Shown here in pieces: positions 1 through 8,750 of a stretch of 60,833 nt of DNA. The translations under genes and the position numbers were made by a program. The stretch is taken from positions 1 through 60,833 of the forward strand of contig CAJWEH010000003.1 of the NCBI GenBank assembly GCA_913031135.1. Reading direction: 5' to 3'. The notes below the pieces were generated by a model. That model saw only the letters and a list, made by a program, of their open reading frames with translations, searched no databases and was not told the origin of the DNA. Position 1 is the stretch's first letter. Each line of letters begins with the position of its first letter. This stretch comes from an uncultured Puniceicoccaceae bacterium. Its GTDB lineage: Bacteria; Verrucomicrobiota; Verrucomicrobiia; Opitutales; Coraliomargaritaceae.

Positions 1-56
1 AATTTAAAGAAAATGAATGTCTATTAGAAAATTGTTTAAATTTGTGTTAATCAGTC

Positions 57-83
57 AAAAAAACCGAGTGAATGACCCGGTTT
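57..83 (-). terminator. Rho-independent terminator after glutaredoxin gene
   Basis: On the minus strand, a hairpin with nine-position arms (61-69 and 75-83, one A-C mismatch, five-base loop) is followed by a run of seven T. It starts 25 bases beyond the stop codon of the glutaredoxin gene, the normal place for an intrinsic terminator. Confidence 0.75.
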
Positions 84-107
84 GAATGCCTATCTTTGGG
101 TCAGATT

Positions 108-443
108 TTAGAAGAATCGTATGGTTTTAGAACGCATCGCTTCATGTTCCTCATCGGTGCAAGGCGAATCAATGGGAGCTTCGGGCTCTTGGTTATTGGA
201 TTCGATTAGTGCATTACTCAGTAAATAATTTTCGACTTCTTCGCCACTAACGTCCGACAACATAACGCCGTCAATTTCTACGCAAGGGGAGAGTGGTTGC
301 CCCGATTTTTGAACCATTTCTGCGTATTGAGCTGAATCATTAATTATATCCCTGTCTTCGAACTCTAGGTTATATTTTTTCATGATGGCACGAACACCCA
401 TACTCCATCCGCAAGTGGGTTTTAAATATGCTATTATTTTCAT
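108..443 (-). CDS. Glutaredoxin-like protein with CGWS active site
   Basis: A 111-residue thioredoxin-fold protein of glutaredoxin type, expected to act in cytoplasmic thiol redox or iron-sulfur handling. The N-terminal strand leads into the active site C11-G-W-S14, a monothiol-like CxxS rather than the dithiol CPYC. The likely cis-proline is in SPC near residue 53, followed by the E-I-D-G turn typical of the fold. The last 30 residues are an acidic, probably disordered tail containing one more cysteine (C95), which is not usual for the family. It stands alone, 196 bases downstream of a lipoprotein gene, with its own candidate promoter and terminator. The fold is fairly sure; partner and substrate are unknown. 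Confidence 0.8.
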   Translation of the reverse strand: MKIIAYLKPTCGWSMGVRAIMKKYNLEFEDRDIINDSAQYAEMVQKSGQPLSPCVEIDGVMLSDVSGEEVENYLLSNALIESNNQEPEAPIDSPCTDEEHEAMRSKTIRFF

Positions 444-455
444 TGTAGTCTTATT

Positions 456-483
456 GTTTTAAATTCTAGTTAAAGTCTATCAA
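456..483 (-). promoter_or_regulatory. Candidate sigma-70-type promoter of glutaredoxin gene
   Basis: On the minus strand a TTGATA box (478-483) and a TAAAAC box (456-461) are 16 bases apart and lie 13 bases upstream of the start codon. Both boxes are partial matches, so this is a weak call. The rest of 444-639 is AT-rich and holds nothing else I can support. Confidence 0.3.
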
Positions 484-639
484 AGCCTAATATTGTAGTA
501 TGACTTTTAGCTATTTGCGAATGAATCAAAATCATTTTTATGTTTTATTCAATCTTTTGTGCAAATAAAGCCTAAATTAAACAAAGATTTTAAAAAAATT
601 AAGTACTTTAAGGCTGAGCTTTGTAAATAGTAACCATTT

Positions 640-1074
640 TTATGGCTTTATGGGTACAGCGGTTACAATTCGCCAATCTTTATTAGCATTTTTCCCAATC
701 GTAAATTTAGAAACAGAGGCATGGTCATTGGAATAGCTAACAATCATCCGGTACCTGGGTTCTAAGCTTGAACCATAGGTCACACCTTGGTGCGTAAAAT
801 CTATCGTTTCTTCTGGTGCTCCTGTGAGTGGTTCAAATGAGATACGGTTAATAGGGATCCCAATTTCAAATTCAATTGCGGTTCGAATAAAGCCAACCAT
901 TTGAGAGCTAGCGTTTCCGAGTTCGTATAGTTCTAGCATAGCCTCAATATTTGATGATGCATTGGCTTTATAAAATTGTTCAGAAAGAGACTCTAGGTCG
1001 CTTTTATTCGGTGCCAACGGCTTACAAGCTGTGAGTGCAATGCAAGTTAAGCACAAACTAATCCTTTTAAGCAT
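640..1074 (-). CDS. Small lipoprotein of unknown function
   Basis: A 144-residue protein that starts with a lipoprotein signal (charged MLKR, hydrophobic stretch, lipobox LTAC with C17). The mature part is a mixed alpha/beta domain that by pattern could be an NTF2/SnoaL-like fold, but I do not recognise a family. It is the last gene of the accB-accC-asp23-amaP run, 20 bases after the AmaP-like gene, so it is probably co-transcribed. Expected location is a membrane leaflet facing the periplasm. Confidence is high that it is a real lipoprotein gene and low for any function. Confidence 0.75.
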   Translation of the reverse strand: MLKRISLCLTCIALTACKPLAPNKSDLESLSEQFYKANASSNIEAMLELYELGNASSQMVGFIRTAIEFEIGIPINRISFEPLTGAPEETIDFTHQGVTYGSSLEPRYRMIVSYSNDHASVSKFTIGKNANKDWRIVTAVPIKP

Positions 1075-1094
1075 TTAGTGAACGTAGTCCTTAT

Positions 1095-1565
1095 CTATGA
1101 ATCCTCAAGCGTTTGGGGTGTATTTTTTGCTTCTTTGATACTAGAAGCGATTAAGTTGATTCGACCAATGGATTCGATCCCAAAGGTTTCTTCTAACGCA
1201 TCTCGAATAGAGGTTTGAAGACTTTGTTCAATCGCTTTTAATTGTCCTCCACTTTCAATTCGAATATATATTTGAAGGTCGATTAACTGCTTTTTCTTTT
1301 TTAATTTAGCTTTAATCAAAGACAATCCATGATTATTGTGGCATATTTGGCGAATGAGATCCGAAATTGCATTTTTACTAACTAGCACGGAACCATTTTC
1401 GGTTTTGTAGGCTAGAAATGTATTTTTTTTTGTGATTTTAAAAAGAAACCAAATGAGGGTTATAAAACCAATGAGAATGAGGCCTAAACGAATCAGAACA
1501 TCTGAAATAATGGTGCTCAAATCAAATTCAGAAATAAACACTTTGGTGCTTTCGAGGAATTCCAT
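1095..1565 (-). CDS. amaP: AmaP-like membrane anchor for Asp23-family protein
   Basis: A 156-residue protein with one strong membrane helix at about residues 20-43, followed by a soluble domain of the alkaline-shock/AmaP type: an alternating strand segment (TFLAYKTENGSVLVS) and later LIDLQIYIRIESGG. In Gram-positive bacteria AmaP anchors Asp23 to the membrane. Here the gene directly follows an Asp23-family gene (58 bases between them), so the same pairing is likely. Assignment rests on fold pattern plus neighbourhood. The final 20 residues are polar and probably flexible. Confidence 0.7.
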   Translation of the reverse strand: MEFLESTKVFISEFDLSTIISDVLIRLGLILIGFITLIWFLFKITKKNTFLAYKTENGSVLVSKNAISDLIRQICHNNHGLSLIKAKLKKKKQLIDLQIYIRIESGGQLKAIEQSLQTSIRDALEETFGIESIGRINLIASSIKEAKNTPQTLEDS

Positions 1566-1623
1566 TCTTTATGTTATAGCTTGCAGAATGACGGATTGCC
1601 ACCCTCTATTTCAAAATGAGAAA

Positions 1624-2061
1624 TTAATCTGTGTGAGAAGAATCTTCCCAATCATTTGATGTACTTGTCTCACTAGTTTTCACGCCTTCCACGATCACAT
1701 TCACTCTAGCAACGGATCGACTGGTCATTTTTTCAACTTGTTCGGCAATTCGATGTTGTACTTGACCTGCGATTAAAGCTAATTCAACACCGAATTTTAA
1801 AATCACTTTGATATCGATTATGTAGTCACCAACTTCATCTGCTTTAACTCGAACGCCACGGTCAAAACCTTTTTTTTGCGGAAAGATTTCAGCGATCCCG
1901 TCTACGATCCCTCCCCCGACAGTCGCTACTCCCGAAACCTCAAGTGCCGCGAGGCGAACGATATTTGCTACGACGTTAAAATTAATTTGAATGTCTCCTA
2001 AGGTGTTGGACTCTTCTGAAACAAGTGGAATGTTGGTTTCTGATGAATTTTCGTTGTTCAT
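1624..2061 (-). CDS. Asp23/Gls24 family protein
   Basis: A 145-residue Asp23/Gls24 domain protein. The family pattern is plain: [20 protein letters not shown], a glycine-rich turn, then [23 protein letters not shown] and a final segment ending [10 protein letters not shown]. In Bacillus the relative YqhY is encoded with accB and accC and affects acetyl-CoA carboxylase activity; in Staphylococcus Asp23 forms membrane-attached filaments through AmaP. Both contexts are present at once here: accC is 27 bases upstream and an AmaP-like gene follows. A role in envelope homeostasis or carboxylase control is inference. Confidence 0.85.
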   Translation of the reverse strand: MNNENSSETNIPLVSEESNTLGDIQINFNVVANIVRLAALEVSGVATVGGGIVDGIAEIFPQKKGFDRGVRVKADEVGDYIIDIKVILKFGVELALIAGQVQHRIAEQVEKMTSRSVARVNVIVEGVKTSETSTSNDWEDSSHTD

Positions 2062-2088
2062 GATTCCTTAGGATTAAACTAAAAATAA

Positions 2089-3453
2089 TTATGTGTAAAG
2101 ATTCTTAGGTGCCCGTTTCATAAATTCTTCAATATATTTCGTTGTTGCACTCCCAGATCTAAAGGTTGGGTCTTTTATGATGGCTCTAGAAAATGAAATA
2201 TTGGTATTGATGCCTCGTATTAAATATTCTTTTAGCGCTCGGTCCATGCGATCGAGAGCCAGCTCTCGATTTCTACCAAATGTTATGACTTTACTGATCA
2301 TACTATCATAATGTGGTGGTATGGTATAACCTCCATACACATGGGAGTCAATGCGGACACCATGACCGCCTGGAGGATAATACAACGAGATCTCACCTGG
2401 GCAGGGGGCAAAGTTTCGAGCAGGGTCTTCTGCACAGACACGACATTCAATTGCATGGCGGATAAATTTGATGTCTTTTTGTTCATAGGAGAGCTTTTGT
2501 CCGCTGGCTATAAGAAGCTGTTCTTTAACTAAATCCACCCCAGTGACTTCTTCTGTGACACCATGTTCGACTTGGATTCGGGTGTTCATTTCTATGAAAT
2601 AATAATTTTGTTTGGAATCGACCAAGAATTCAATCGTACCGGCACCTTCGTAATTCACAGATTTTGCTAATTTGACTGCGTCTCGCCCCATCTTTTTACG
2701 AGTTTCATCCGAAATGAACGGAGAGGGCGCTTCTTCGATTAATTTTTGGTGTCTTCTTTGCACGGAGCAATCTCGCTCGCCCAAATGAATCACATTTCCG
2801 AATTGATCACCAAGTACTTGAATTTCAATGTGTCTAGGTGCTTCGAGGAATTTCTCTAGGTATACAGCGCCATTCCCAAATGCTTTTTCTGCTTCATTTC
2901 TAGCGCTATTAAATTCCTTCGCAAAAGCGACAGCATTGTGTGCCGTTCTCATTCCTTTGCCACCCCCACCTGCTACCGCTTTGATGATGACTGGGAACCC
3001 AATTTCTTTAGCTACTTTAAGAGCCTCTTTTTCGTTATCAATAACACCATCACTCCCTGGAATAACGGGTACTTTAGCTTTTACCGCCATATCTCGCGCT
3101 TTGGCTTTGTCCCCAAAATTAATGATAGCATCCGTGGAAGGACCGATAAATTTTATTTTGCAATCGGCGCATTGTTCAGCGAATTCGGCATTTTCAGCTA
3201 AAAATCCGTAGCCTGGATGGATGGCATCGACATCGGCAATTTCAGCTGCCGCAATGATTCGATCTGATTTCAAGTAACTTTGATTACTAACGGCAGGCCC
3301 TATACAAATCGCTTCGTCTGCGAGTTGAACATGTAGGGATTGTACATCGGCTTCAGAGTAAACTGCGAGTGTTTTGATGCCCAATTCATTACAGGCTCGA
3401 ACAATACGAAGTGCAATCTCCCCACGATTGGCAATTAAAACTTTTTTAATCAT
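2089..3453 (-). CDS. accC: Acetyl-CoA carboxylase, biotin carboxylase subunit
   Basis: A 454-residue biotin carboxylase that carboxylates the biotin on AccB using ATP and bicarbonate, the first step of fatty-acid synthesis. It has the N-terminal IANRGEIA signature, the ATP-grasp glycine loop GGGGKGMR (162-169), and the catalytic stretch [10 protein letters not shown] near residue 290. The usual proline after that histidine is glycine here (HGVTE). Length is normal for the family. It lies seven bases downstream of accB on the same strand. Confidence 0.97.
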   Translation of the reverse strand: MIKKVLIANRGEIALRIVRACNELGIKTLAVYSEADVQSLHVQLADEAICIGPAVSNQSYLKSDRIIAAAEIADVDAIHPGYGFLAENAEFAEQCADCKIKFIGPSTDAIINFGDKAKARDMAVKAKVPVIPGSDGVIDNEKEALKVAKEIGFPVIIKAVAGGGGKGMRTAHNAVAFAKEFNSARNEAEKAFGNGAVYLEKFLEAPRHIEIQVLGDQFGNVIHLGERDCSVQRRHQKLIEEAPSPFISDETRKKMGRDAVKLAKSVNYEGAGTIEFLVDSKQNYYFIEMNTRIQVEHGVTEEVTGVDLVKEQLLIASGQKLSYEQKDIKFIRHAIECRVCAEDPARNFAPCPGEISLYYPPGGHGVRIDSHVYGGYTIPPHYDSMISKVITFGRNRELALDRMDRALKEYLIRGINTNISFSRAIIKDPTFRSGSATTKYIEEFMKRAPKNLYT

Positions 3454-3460
3454 TTATAGA

Positions 3461-3931
3461 TTAAGCTTTTATGTATTTAAATAAAGGCTGACCAAATTCT
3501 ATGGCGTCGCCATTTTCAACTAAGACTTCTGTAATAGTTCCGCTAACTTCAGATTGAATTTCATTCATTACTTTCATCGCTTCTACAATACACACGATTG
3601 AATCTGGCGATACTTTAGTACCAGCCTCTACAAAATTCGGGCTTTCAGGAGAAGGTGCACGATAGAATGTTCCTACCATTGGTGATTTTATGACCGCTAC
3701 ATTTGGATCCTCGGTTTGGGCTTCGGCTGGACCACTACCTGTGCTTGCAGGAGCTTGTTGTGGAGTGGCTACTGGAATGCTCGCCGGTGTTACGCTTTGA
3801 ATAATCGGAGCGGAAGGATTGTCCGACTGTCTACTCAACCGTAATTTAAAACCCTCTTCTTCGAATTCAAACTCTGATAGTTCAGAGCGCTTCATTAATT
3901 CAATTACTTGTTTTATTGCTTTTAAGTCCAA
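3461..3931 (-). CDS. accB: Acetyl-CoA carboxylase, biotin carboxyl carrier protein
   Basis: A 156-residue biotin carboxyl carrier protein. It has an N-terminal helical region, a Pro/Ala-rich linker at about 41-75, and a C-terminal biotinyl domain with EAMKVMNE, where K120 is the biotinylated lysine. The start is TTG at 3931: no in-frame ATG gives a sensible N-terminus, and AAAGGA sits five bases ahead of the TTG, one of the few clear Shine-Dalgarno sites in this window. First gene of the accB-accC-asp23-amaP-lipoprotein run. Confidence 0.95.
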   Translation of the reverse strand: MDLKAIKQVIELMKRSELSEFEFEEEGFKLRLSRQSDNPSAPIIQSVTPASIPVATPQQAPASTGSGPAEAQTEDPNVAVIKSPMVGTFYRAPSPESPNFVEAGTKVSPDSIVCIVEAMKVMNEIQSEVSGTITEVLVENGDAIEFGQPLFKYIKA

Positions 3932-3936
3932 AATAG

Positions 3937-3942
3937 TCCTTT
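3937..3942 (-). promoter_or_regulatory. Ribosome binding site AAAGGA of accB
   Basis: AAAGGA on the minus strand, five bases before a TTG codon. It decides the accB start, since the first codon is not ATG and most genes here lack a Shine-Dalgarno. Confidence 0.6.
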
Positions 3943-4088
3943 CGATGTATTAAAATAATTATTACTCATACTATTTGTACTTTTTTTGTCGGGTGCAATG
4001 ACTTTGTTTCATTTTATTGATTTTTTAATTTATCGTTTTTCGCCTAAAAGAGCATTTACTTTGAAGGGTTTCTTGTCAGCATATCATC

Positions 4089-5174
4089 ATGCCTTCAAGT
4101 ATGTTTGAAGATATTGCTGTTACGGCATCGATCACAGTTGTCCCCTCTAAAATTCGAAATTTAGATGAGGATATTGATTTATTTGATGGGAATAAGCGGC
4201 AGTTAGATCGCCTGAAAAAGACCATTGGCTTTGATCAAAGGCGAATCGCCGATGCTTCAATTACGGCACTTGACTTATGCTATCAAGCTGCGTCTCACTT
4301 GCTTGAACAGAGCGATATAAAGGCAAAAAATATTGATGGGATTCTTTTTGTGACGCAAACAGCTGACCATTCTCAGCCCTCAAATGCTTCTTTGATGCAT
4401 CGTAAATTAGAGTGCCACTCGGAATGTGCCGCTTTTGATATTGGGCTCGGGTGCTCTGGGTTTGTGTACGGGCTATGGCTGGCTCATTCTCTTATTCATA
4501 GTGGGTCTTGCGAAACTATTTTGCTTTTATCGGGGGATACGCTTAGTCGCATGGTGCATCCAAAAGATAAAACTACTGCCCCGTTATTTGGGGATGCTGG
4601 TAGTGCGACAATCATTCAAAAAAAAGCTAGTTCTGGTCCTAGTTGGTTTCGTCTAGGTTCTGATGGCACAGGATCAGATGCCTTAATCGTTCCAGCTGGT
4701 GGCGCACGTTATCCTTCTTCGGATGTGACTAAAAAAGAAACTGAGGATGAAGAAGGTGCGATTCGCACATTAGAGGATTTACACATGGATGGTTCGTCGG
4801 TCTTTAATTTTTCCATTGATGTAGTCCCAAGAGAAATAGAAGCACTTTTGAACTTTGCCCAAGTAGAGAAAAATACGATCGATTTTTATGTCTTACATCA
4901 GGCAAACCGCTACATCGTGCAAAATATTGGGAAACGACTTCAATTAGATTTAGCAAAACTACCAGTCCGCTCTTTTGAAGCTTTTGGTAATGTGAGTTCT
5001 GCCTCCATCCCGGCTGCTATGTCCTATGATCTCTCAAAAATATTGGTTGATTCCGAAAGGCGCCAGATCCTTCTTTCAGGCTTCGGGGTCGGTTTGTCCT
5101 GGGGTAGTTGTATTTTGCCGATTGAGTCTATGGTATGCTTAAAATGGTTTGAGTATGATGAGGCTATGGCTTAA
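4089..5174 (+). CDS. 3-oxoacyl-ACP synthase III-like protein
   Basis: A 361-residue thiolase-fold ketosynthase of the FabH type. The catalytic triad is complete: C122 in GLGCSGF, H270 in YVLHQAN, and N301 in FGNVSS. It differs from housekeeping FabH in having a longer N-terminus and an acidic insertion around 213-230 (TKKETEDEEG). It is followed after 29 bases by a lone ACP and then a NeuD-type acyltransferase, so it probably makes or loads a short acyl chain for a dedicated carrier rather than starting bulk fatty-acid synthesis. Divergent from accB across 157 bases. Confidence 0.88.
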   Translation: MPSSMFEDIAVTASITVVPSKIRNLDEDIDLFDGNKRQLDRLKKTIGFDQRRIADASITALDLCYQAASHLLEQSDIKAKNIDGILFVTQTADHSQPSNASLMHRKLECHSECAAFDIGLGCSGFVYGLWLAHSLIHSGSCETILLLSGDTLSRMVHPKDKTTAPLFGDAGSATIIQKKASSGPSWFRLGSDGTGSDALIVPAGGARYPSSDVTKKETEDEEGAIRTLEDLHMDGSSVFNFSIDVVPREIEALLNFAQVEKNTIDFYVLHQANRYIVQNIGKRLQLDLAKLPVRSFEAFGNVSSASIPAAMSYDLSKILVDSERRQILLSGFGVGLSWGSCILPIESMVCLKWFEYDEAMA

Positions 5175-5203
5175 TTAATCTTTTTAAAATAAACTATGGG
5201 ATA

Positions 5204-5431
5204 ATGGAACAGTTGATAAAAATTATTGAAGAGTCGCTCTATGAACTTGAGCCTGGAAGTATTACCGGGGAATCAAATGTTGTTCAATTGAAAGAATGGG
5301 ATTCACTAGCTTTACTAACACTTACCGACGCTGTAGATTTAGAATTCGGAGTTTTATTAAAAAAAGATGAAATTGAAGCCAGTGGCACAGTTTTGAAGTT
5401 ACATCAATTAATTCTATCTAAGCAGAAGTAA
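5204..5431 (+). CDS. Acyl carrier protein (first copy)
   Basis: A 75-residue carrier protein with the phosphopantetheine site EWDSLALL, S34 being the expected attachment serine. Helical pattern and size are normal for an ACP, but it lacks the DSLD form of housekeeping AcpP, so it is probably a specialised carrier. Its stop codon overlaps the next start (TAATG), which shows translational coupling to the sugar acyltransferase downstream. Confidence 0.85.
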   Translation: MEQLIKIIEESLYELEPGSITGESNVVQLKEWDSLALLTLTDAVDLEFGVLLKKDEIEASGTVLKLHQLILSKQK

Positions 5432-6063
5432 TGAAAAAGGTTTATATTTTAGGAGCTGGTGGATTTGGGCGAGAAGTTTTTCAGTGGATGATGGAAACCC
5501 TCGATTTTCAAAAGGAATATTCGTTTAAGGGCTTTATTGACGATGACCCCAATGCACTCAATTCTTTTGATCTAGGCTATGGAATTGTTTCCAGTGTTCG
5601 TGAGTATTCTTATGAAGAGGGGGATGTTCTTATTTGTGGTCTTGGTCATCCTGAGGTAAAGCGTGCGATTTGTGAGCCTCTCTTAAAAGCTGGGGCAAAT
5701 TTTTTGACGATAATTCATCCAACGGCTAAAGTTGGAAGAGGTTGTTCAATTGGTGTAGGCTGCGTCATTTGCCCCTATGCAACCTTAACTTGCGATATTC
5801 AATTAGGGGATTTTGTTCTGTTTAATGTGATGAGCACGGCAGGACATGATGTTCAAGTTGGTGACTGGTCCACTTTAAGTGCTCATTCTGATTGTACGGG
5901 CGGGGTCGAATTGTCTGAATCTGTCTTTCTTGGAAGTGGTGCTCGCATCATCCCCAATAAAAAAGTGGGTCGATCCGCAACAGTAGGAGCCGGGGCAGTG
6001 GTTATACGAGATGTTCCAAGCGAGGATACAGTTTTTGGGAACCCGGCACGTTCCATCAATTAA
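5431..6063 (+). CDS. NeuD/PglD-family sugar O- or N-acyltransferase
   Basis: A 210-residue protein of the NeuD/PglD family. It has an N-terminal Rossmann-like part that binds the sugar nucleotide (VYILGAGGFGREVFQW) and a left-handed beta-helix of hexapeptide repeats from about residue 90 to 200 (HPTAKVGRGCSIGVGC, then GNPARSI near the end). H98 in HPTAKVG may act as the catalytic base. Relatives acylate amino sugars or sialic acid. Coupling to an ACP and a KASIII-like gene suggests the donor is an acyl-ACP; this is inference. Confidence 0.85.
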   Translation: MKKVYILGAGGFGREVFQWMMETLDFQKEYSFKGFIDDDPNALNSFDLGYGIVSSVREYSYEEGDVLICGLGHPEVKRAICEPLLKAGANFLTIIHPTAKVGRGCSIGVGCVICPYATLTCDIQLGDFVLFNVMSTAGHDVQVGDWSTLSAHSDCTGGVELSESVFLGSGARIIPNKKVGRSATVGAGAVVIRDVPSEDTVFGNPARSIN

Positions 6064-6753
6064 TCACTCCATAGAATCGAGTGAGAGGTTTAATTTAGCA
6101 AGACCTTGAATAATTTCTTCAAAGCCCTCTATTTGAGCGAGTGTTTCAATTTTTTGATTGCTTGAGAGGCGAATGAAAAATTGTTCTTGTCGAAGATTAA
6201 GCCCGTATTTTTTTATATCAATTAGGGATGCAAATATGTTGGGCGTTTCTTTTTGTTCATAACCAAAAGGTTGGCCACCTACTAGGTGCCAAAAGTAGAC
6301 ATTTTGAACATCATTGTCTTTTTCATAGATTCCAAATTCTGCATTCTTTAATGGTATGTTTAATGGATTAAATGGAATGCAATATTTGCGATCTAAACGT
6401 TTCCATCCATTCACAACCCAACAAGTATCAGGCGTGTGAGCTCCTGCCCAGCGATAGGATACTTTGCCAGGCGTCCAGTAAGCGACATAGGTTGCAACTT
6501 TAGTCGAGCCATTTCGAAAGACTCTGAAAAGTGAATCATCTAGATTTAAAAAAGAAGAAATTCGTTCACTTGATTCTGGAGAATCGGACAGATCGTAATC
6601 GTTATAAGTCCAACCATTTATGTCTTTGGGAATTATTTCGCTTATTGGGGTTTCTAAAGTAGCAATTGGAGTCGGAACAAAATGAAAGTAGAGCTTCAAT
6701 CCGAAAATGGATGCTAGTAAAATAGTTCCGAGGATTAATATAAATTGTTTCAT
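6064..6753 (-). CDS. EpsI-type exosortase-associated protein
   Basis: A 229-residue protein with an N-terminal membrane helix (about 4-24) and a periplasmic EpsI/DUF3485-like domain. The diagnostic part is YVAYWTPGKVSYRWAGAHTPDTCWVVNGW at about 91-119, where H-x-PDTCW is the conserved core. Such proteins go with exosortases, either as a fused C-terminal domain or a separate gene, in loci for extracellular polysaccharide. No exosortase gene lies in this window, so the partner must be elsewhere. It is on the opposite strand to the O-antigen-ligase-like gene, 74 bases away. Confidence 0.75.
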   Translation of the reverse strand: MKQFILILGTILLASIFGLKLYFHFVPTPIATLETPISEIIPKDINGWTYNDYDLSDSPESSERISSFLNLDDSLFRVFRNGSTKVATYVAYWTPGKVSYRWAGAHTPDTCWVVNGWKRLDRKYCIPFNPLNIPLKNAEFGIYEKDNDVQNVYFWHLVGGQPFGYEQKETPNIFASLIDIKKYGLNLRQEQFFIRLSSNQKIETLAQIEGFEEIIQGLAKLNLSLDSME

Positions 6754-6827
6754 TGGAAATTTTATGTTTAAAAAATAGTATATATAAAGTATCAGATCAT
6801 TTTTAAAGCAAATTACGATTATAATTC

Positions 6828-8750
6828 ATGAATTTAAAGCACCGTTTACAAACGATTGCCCTTCCTAAGCGTTTTAGGAGAAATGCAGTTCGATTTTTTG
6901 ATCGCTGCACTTTTGTATCGCTGGCTCTATTTTTGTCTTTAATGGTCTTTTTTAACTTTGGTCTAAATTATAGTACGCACTATCATTTGATTCCGCTAGT
7001 TTCCTTAATGCTTATTTTTCATGGATTAACACTCATATTTTCTCTGCGCAATAAGGAGTCTACATTCCATGGGTTTTTTACCTTAATTTTGTTTCTGCCT
7101 TTTTTATTCTGGCTTATTATCAATGCGAATTTTGTTTCTAGTGTATCTTGGGTTAGTAAGTTGCATTTAATTTTTTATTTTGAGGCATTTGTAGTGCTTT
7201 GGATGAGCTTTTATCATTTAAATAGTATCCAGCGATTTGGGCGTTTGGCTGCGGTTTTAATTATTCCTATTGCCTATTCATTGTATGTTGGGGGCGCACA
7301 ATTTTTTCAAGGGCGCATAGTTTTAAATGAAGACGAGACAACCGGCGTAGTAACCGGATTATTTTATGATTCTACTTCCTTTGTCTTTTTTATATCCGTT
7401 ATTTTTGCAACTTTGATGCCTGCTGTTTTCATGAGGTACTGGGAGAAAGTTAAGCAATTCGGATTGTTCATTTTTGGTGCGTTATTTTTTTTAGGCGCTT
7501 TGTTAGCACAAGATATTTTAGGCTATGGCATTCTTTTCATGAGCTTAATTGTAGCCGCTTATATCAGCTTTAATAAGGTGAAAAAACGGTATTATTTTAC
7601 TGCTTTTTGTTTGTTCTTTTCAGGAGTCATCATCGCTTTATTATTTTTATTATTTCCATTTTTTAAGGAACAATTTTTTATAGCATTTGAGTTTGAAGGG
7701 AGCTACTATTATTTTGAGGCATTAAAGGCGTCTTTACTCCTTTTCGCGAAGAATCCATTGGCTGGGATTGGCTTAGGTAACTTTTCTTATTTGGTTCCTA
7801 CCTTAACTTCGGTAGCATTGCCATTAAAAGTCGATAATCCAAATAATTCTTTGTTGTTAATTCTTTCTGAATTGGGTGTGGTTGGTTTGTTGTTACTTCT
7901 GATTCCTCTATTTGTGGCAGTTAAAAAATGCTTTAAAGTTTGGAAACAATCACCAAGAAGAGAGATCCTTTATTCAAGCCAAGTTGTTTCCACTCAGCGT
8001 TTTGCATTATCAATTACGATGTGTTTAATTTTGAGTATTTTATTAGGAGGTTTTTTACTTTCTATATCTAGAACGCCATTTTTTATTTGTTTGCTTGCGA
8101 TTGCTTTTACACCTTTGGGATTATTCACAGTTTCCAAAGAACGATTCATTCTTTTGAAGTCAAAGCCTGCTAAGTTTGTGTATAGTTTGTTGAGTATACT
8201 TTTAGCGGTATCGTTTTTCTACGATAGCAGACGGATGCTGGCTTCAGCTGCTTCATATGAAGTCGGTTCATATATCCTAAATGAGTCATTTTTTGAGAAT
8301 GAAAGTGAACGACTAAGGTTGCTCGAAGAAGCATTATTCTATGCCGATAGGTCGCTCGAAAAGAATAAAGATAATGTCGATGCTTGGATTCTTAAAAATG
8401 AGATTATTAACGGTATTTATAACATAAATAGTTTTCATTTTATGGAATTTAAAGAACCGTTACTTATTAGTTCTAAAGAGGCTTTAGCGCTAAATGAGTC
8501 TTATTGGAAAGCATGTTTACGGTATGCTATCAGTTCGTCAGTAGCAGGAGATTCTGTAGAGGCAGAACAAGCGTTTGCAAAAGCAGTAGAAATGGCTCCA
8601 CAAAGTTTCGAAACAAATTTTTTCATGGCGGTATTCTTATTTAACGACCCTTCTAAATTAGAAGAAGCAAAATCGTATGCTGAACGAGCGCTCGCTATAG
8701 AGCCAAAAAATGAATTAGCCTTAGATATGATTAGGAAGCTTAAAATATGA
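6828..8750 (+). CDS. O-antigen ligase/polymerase-family membrane protein with TPR tail
   Basis: A 640-residue polytopic membrane protein. The first 450 residues or so contain about ten to twelve hydrophobic helices with the Wzy_C-type periplasmic loop, including NPLAGIGLGNFSYLVP near residue 310 and the following DNPNNSLLLILSELG. The last 170 residues are soluble and helical with TPR-like pairs (EAEQAFAKAVEMAPQ and EEAKSYAERALAIEP). The family polymerises or ligates surface glycan. It overlaps the FecR-domain gene by four bases (ATGA), so the two products are coupled. Confidence 0.82.
   Translation: MNLKHRLQTIALPKRFRRNAVRFFDRCTFVSLALFLSLMVFFNFGLNYSTHYHLIPLVSLMLIFHGLTLIFSLRNKESTFHGFFTLILFLPFLFWLIINANFVSSVSWVSKLHLIFYFEAFVVLWMSFYHLNSIQRFGRLAAVLIIPIAYSLYVGGAQFFQGRIVLNEDETTGVVTGLFYDSTSFVFFISVIFATLMPAVFMRYWEKVKQFGLFIFGALFFLGALLAQDILGYGILFMSLIVAAYISFNKVKKRYYFTAFCLFFSGVIIALLFLLFPFFKEQFFIAFEFEGSYYYFEALKASLLLFAKNPLAGIGLGNFSYLVPTLTSVALPLKVDNPNNSLLLILSELGVVGLLLLLIPLFVAVKKCFKVWKQSPRREILYSSQVVSTQRFALSITMCLILSILLGGFLLSISRTPFFICLLAIAFTPLGLFTVSKERFILLKSKPAKFVYSLLSILLAVSFFYDSRRMLASAASYEVGSYILNESFFENESERLRLLEEALFYADRSLEKNKDNVDAWILKNEIINGIYNINSFHFMEFKEPLLISSKEALALNESYWKACLRYAISSSVAGDSVEAEQAFAKAVEMAPQSFETNFFMAVFLFNDPSKLEEAKSYAERALAIEPKNELALDMIRKLKI

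Noticed and set aside
2828-3211. A 127-codon plus-strand frame inside accC.
   Set aside because: It is an antisense shadow of a strongly supported gene; its sequence has no domain pattern and no start context.
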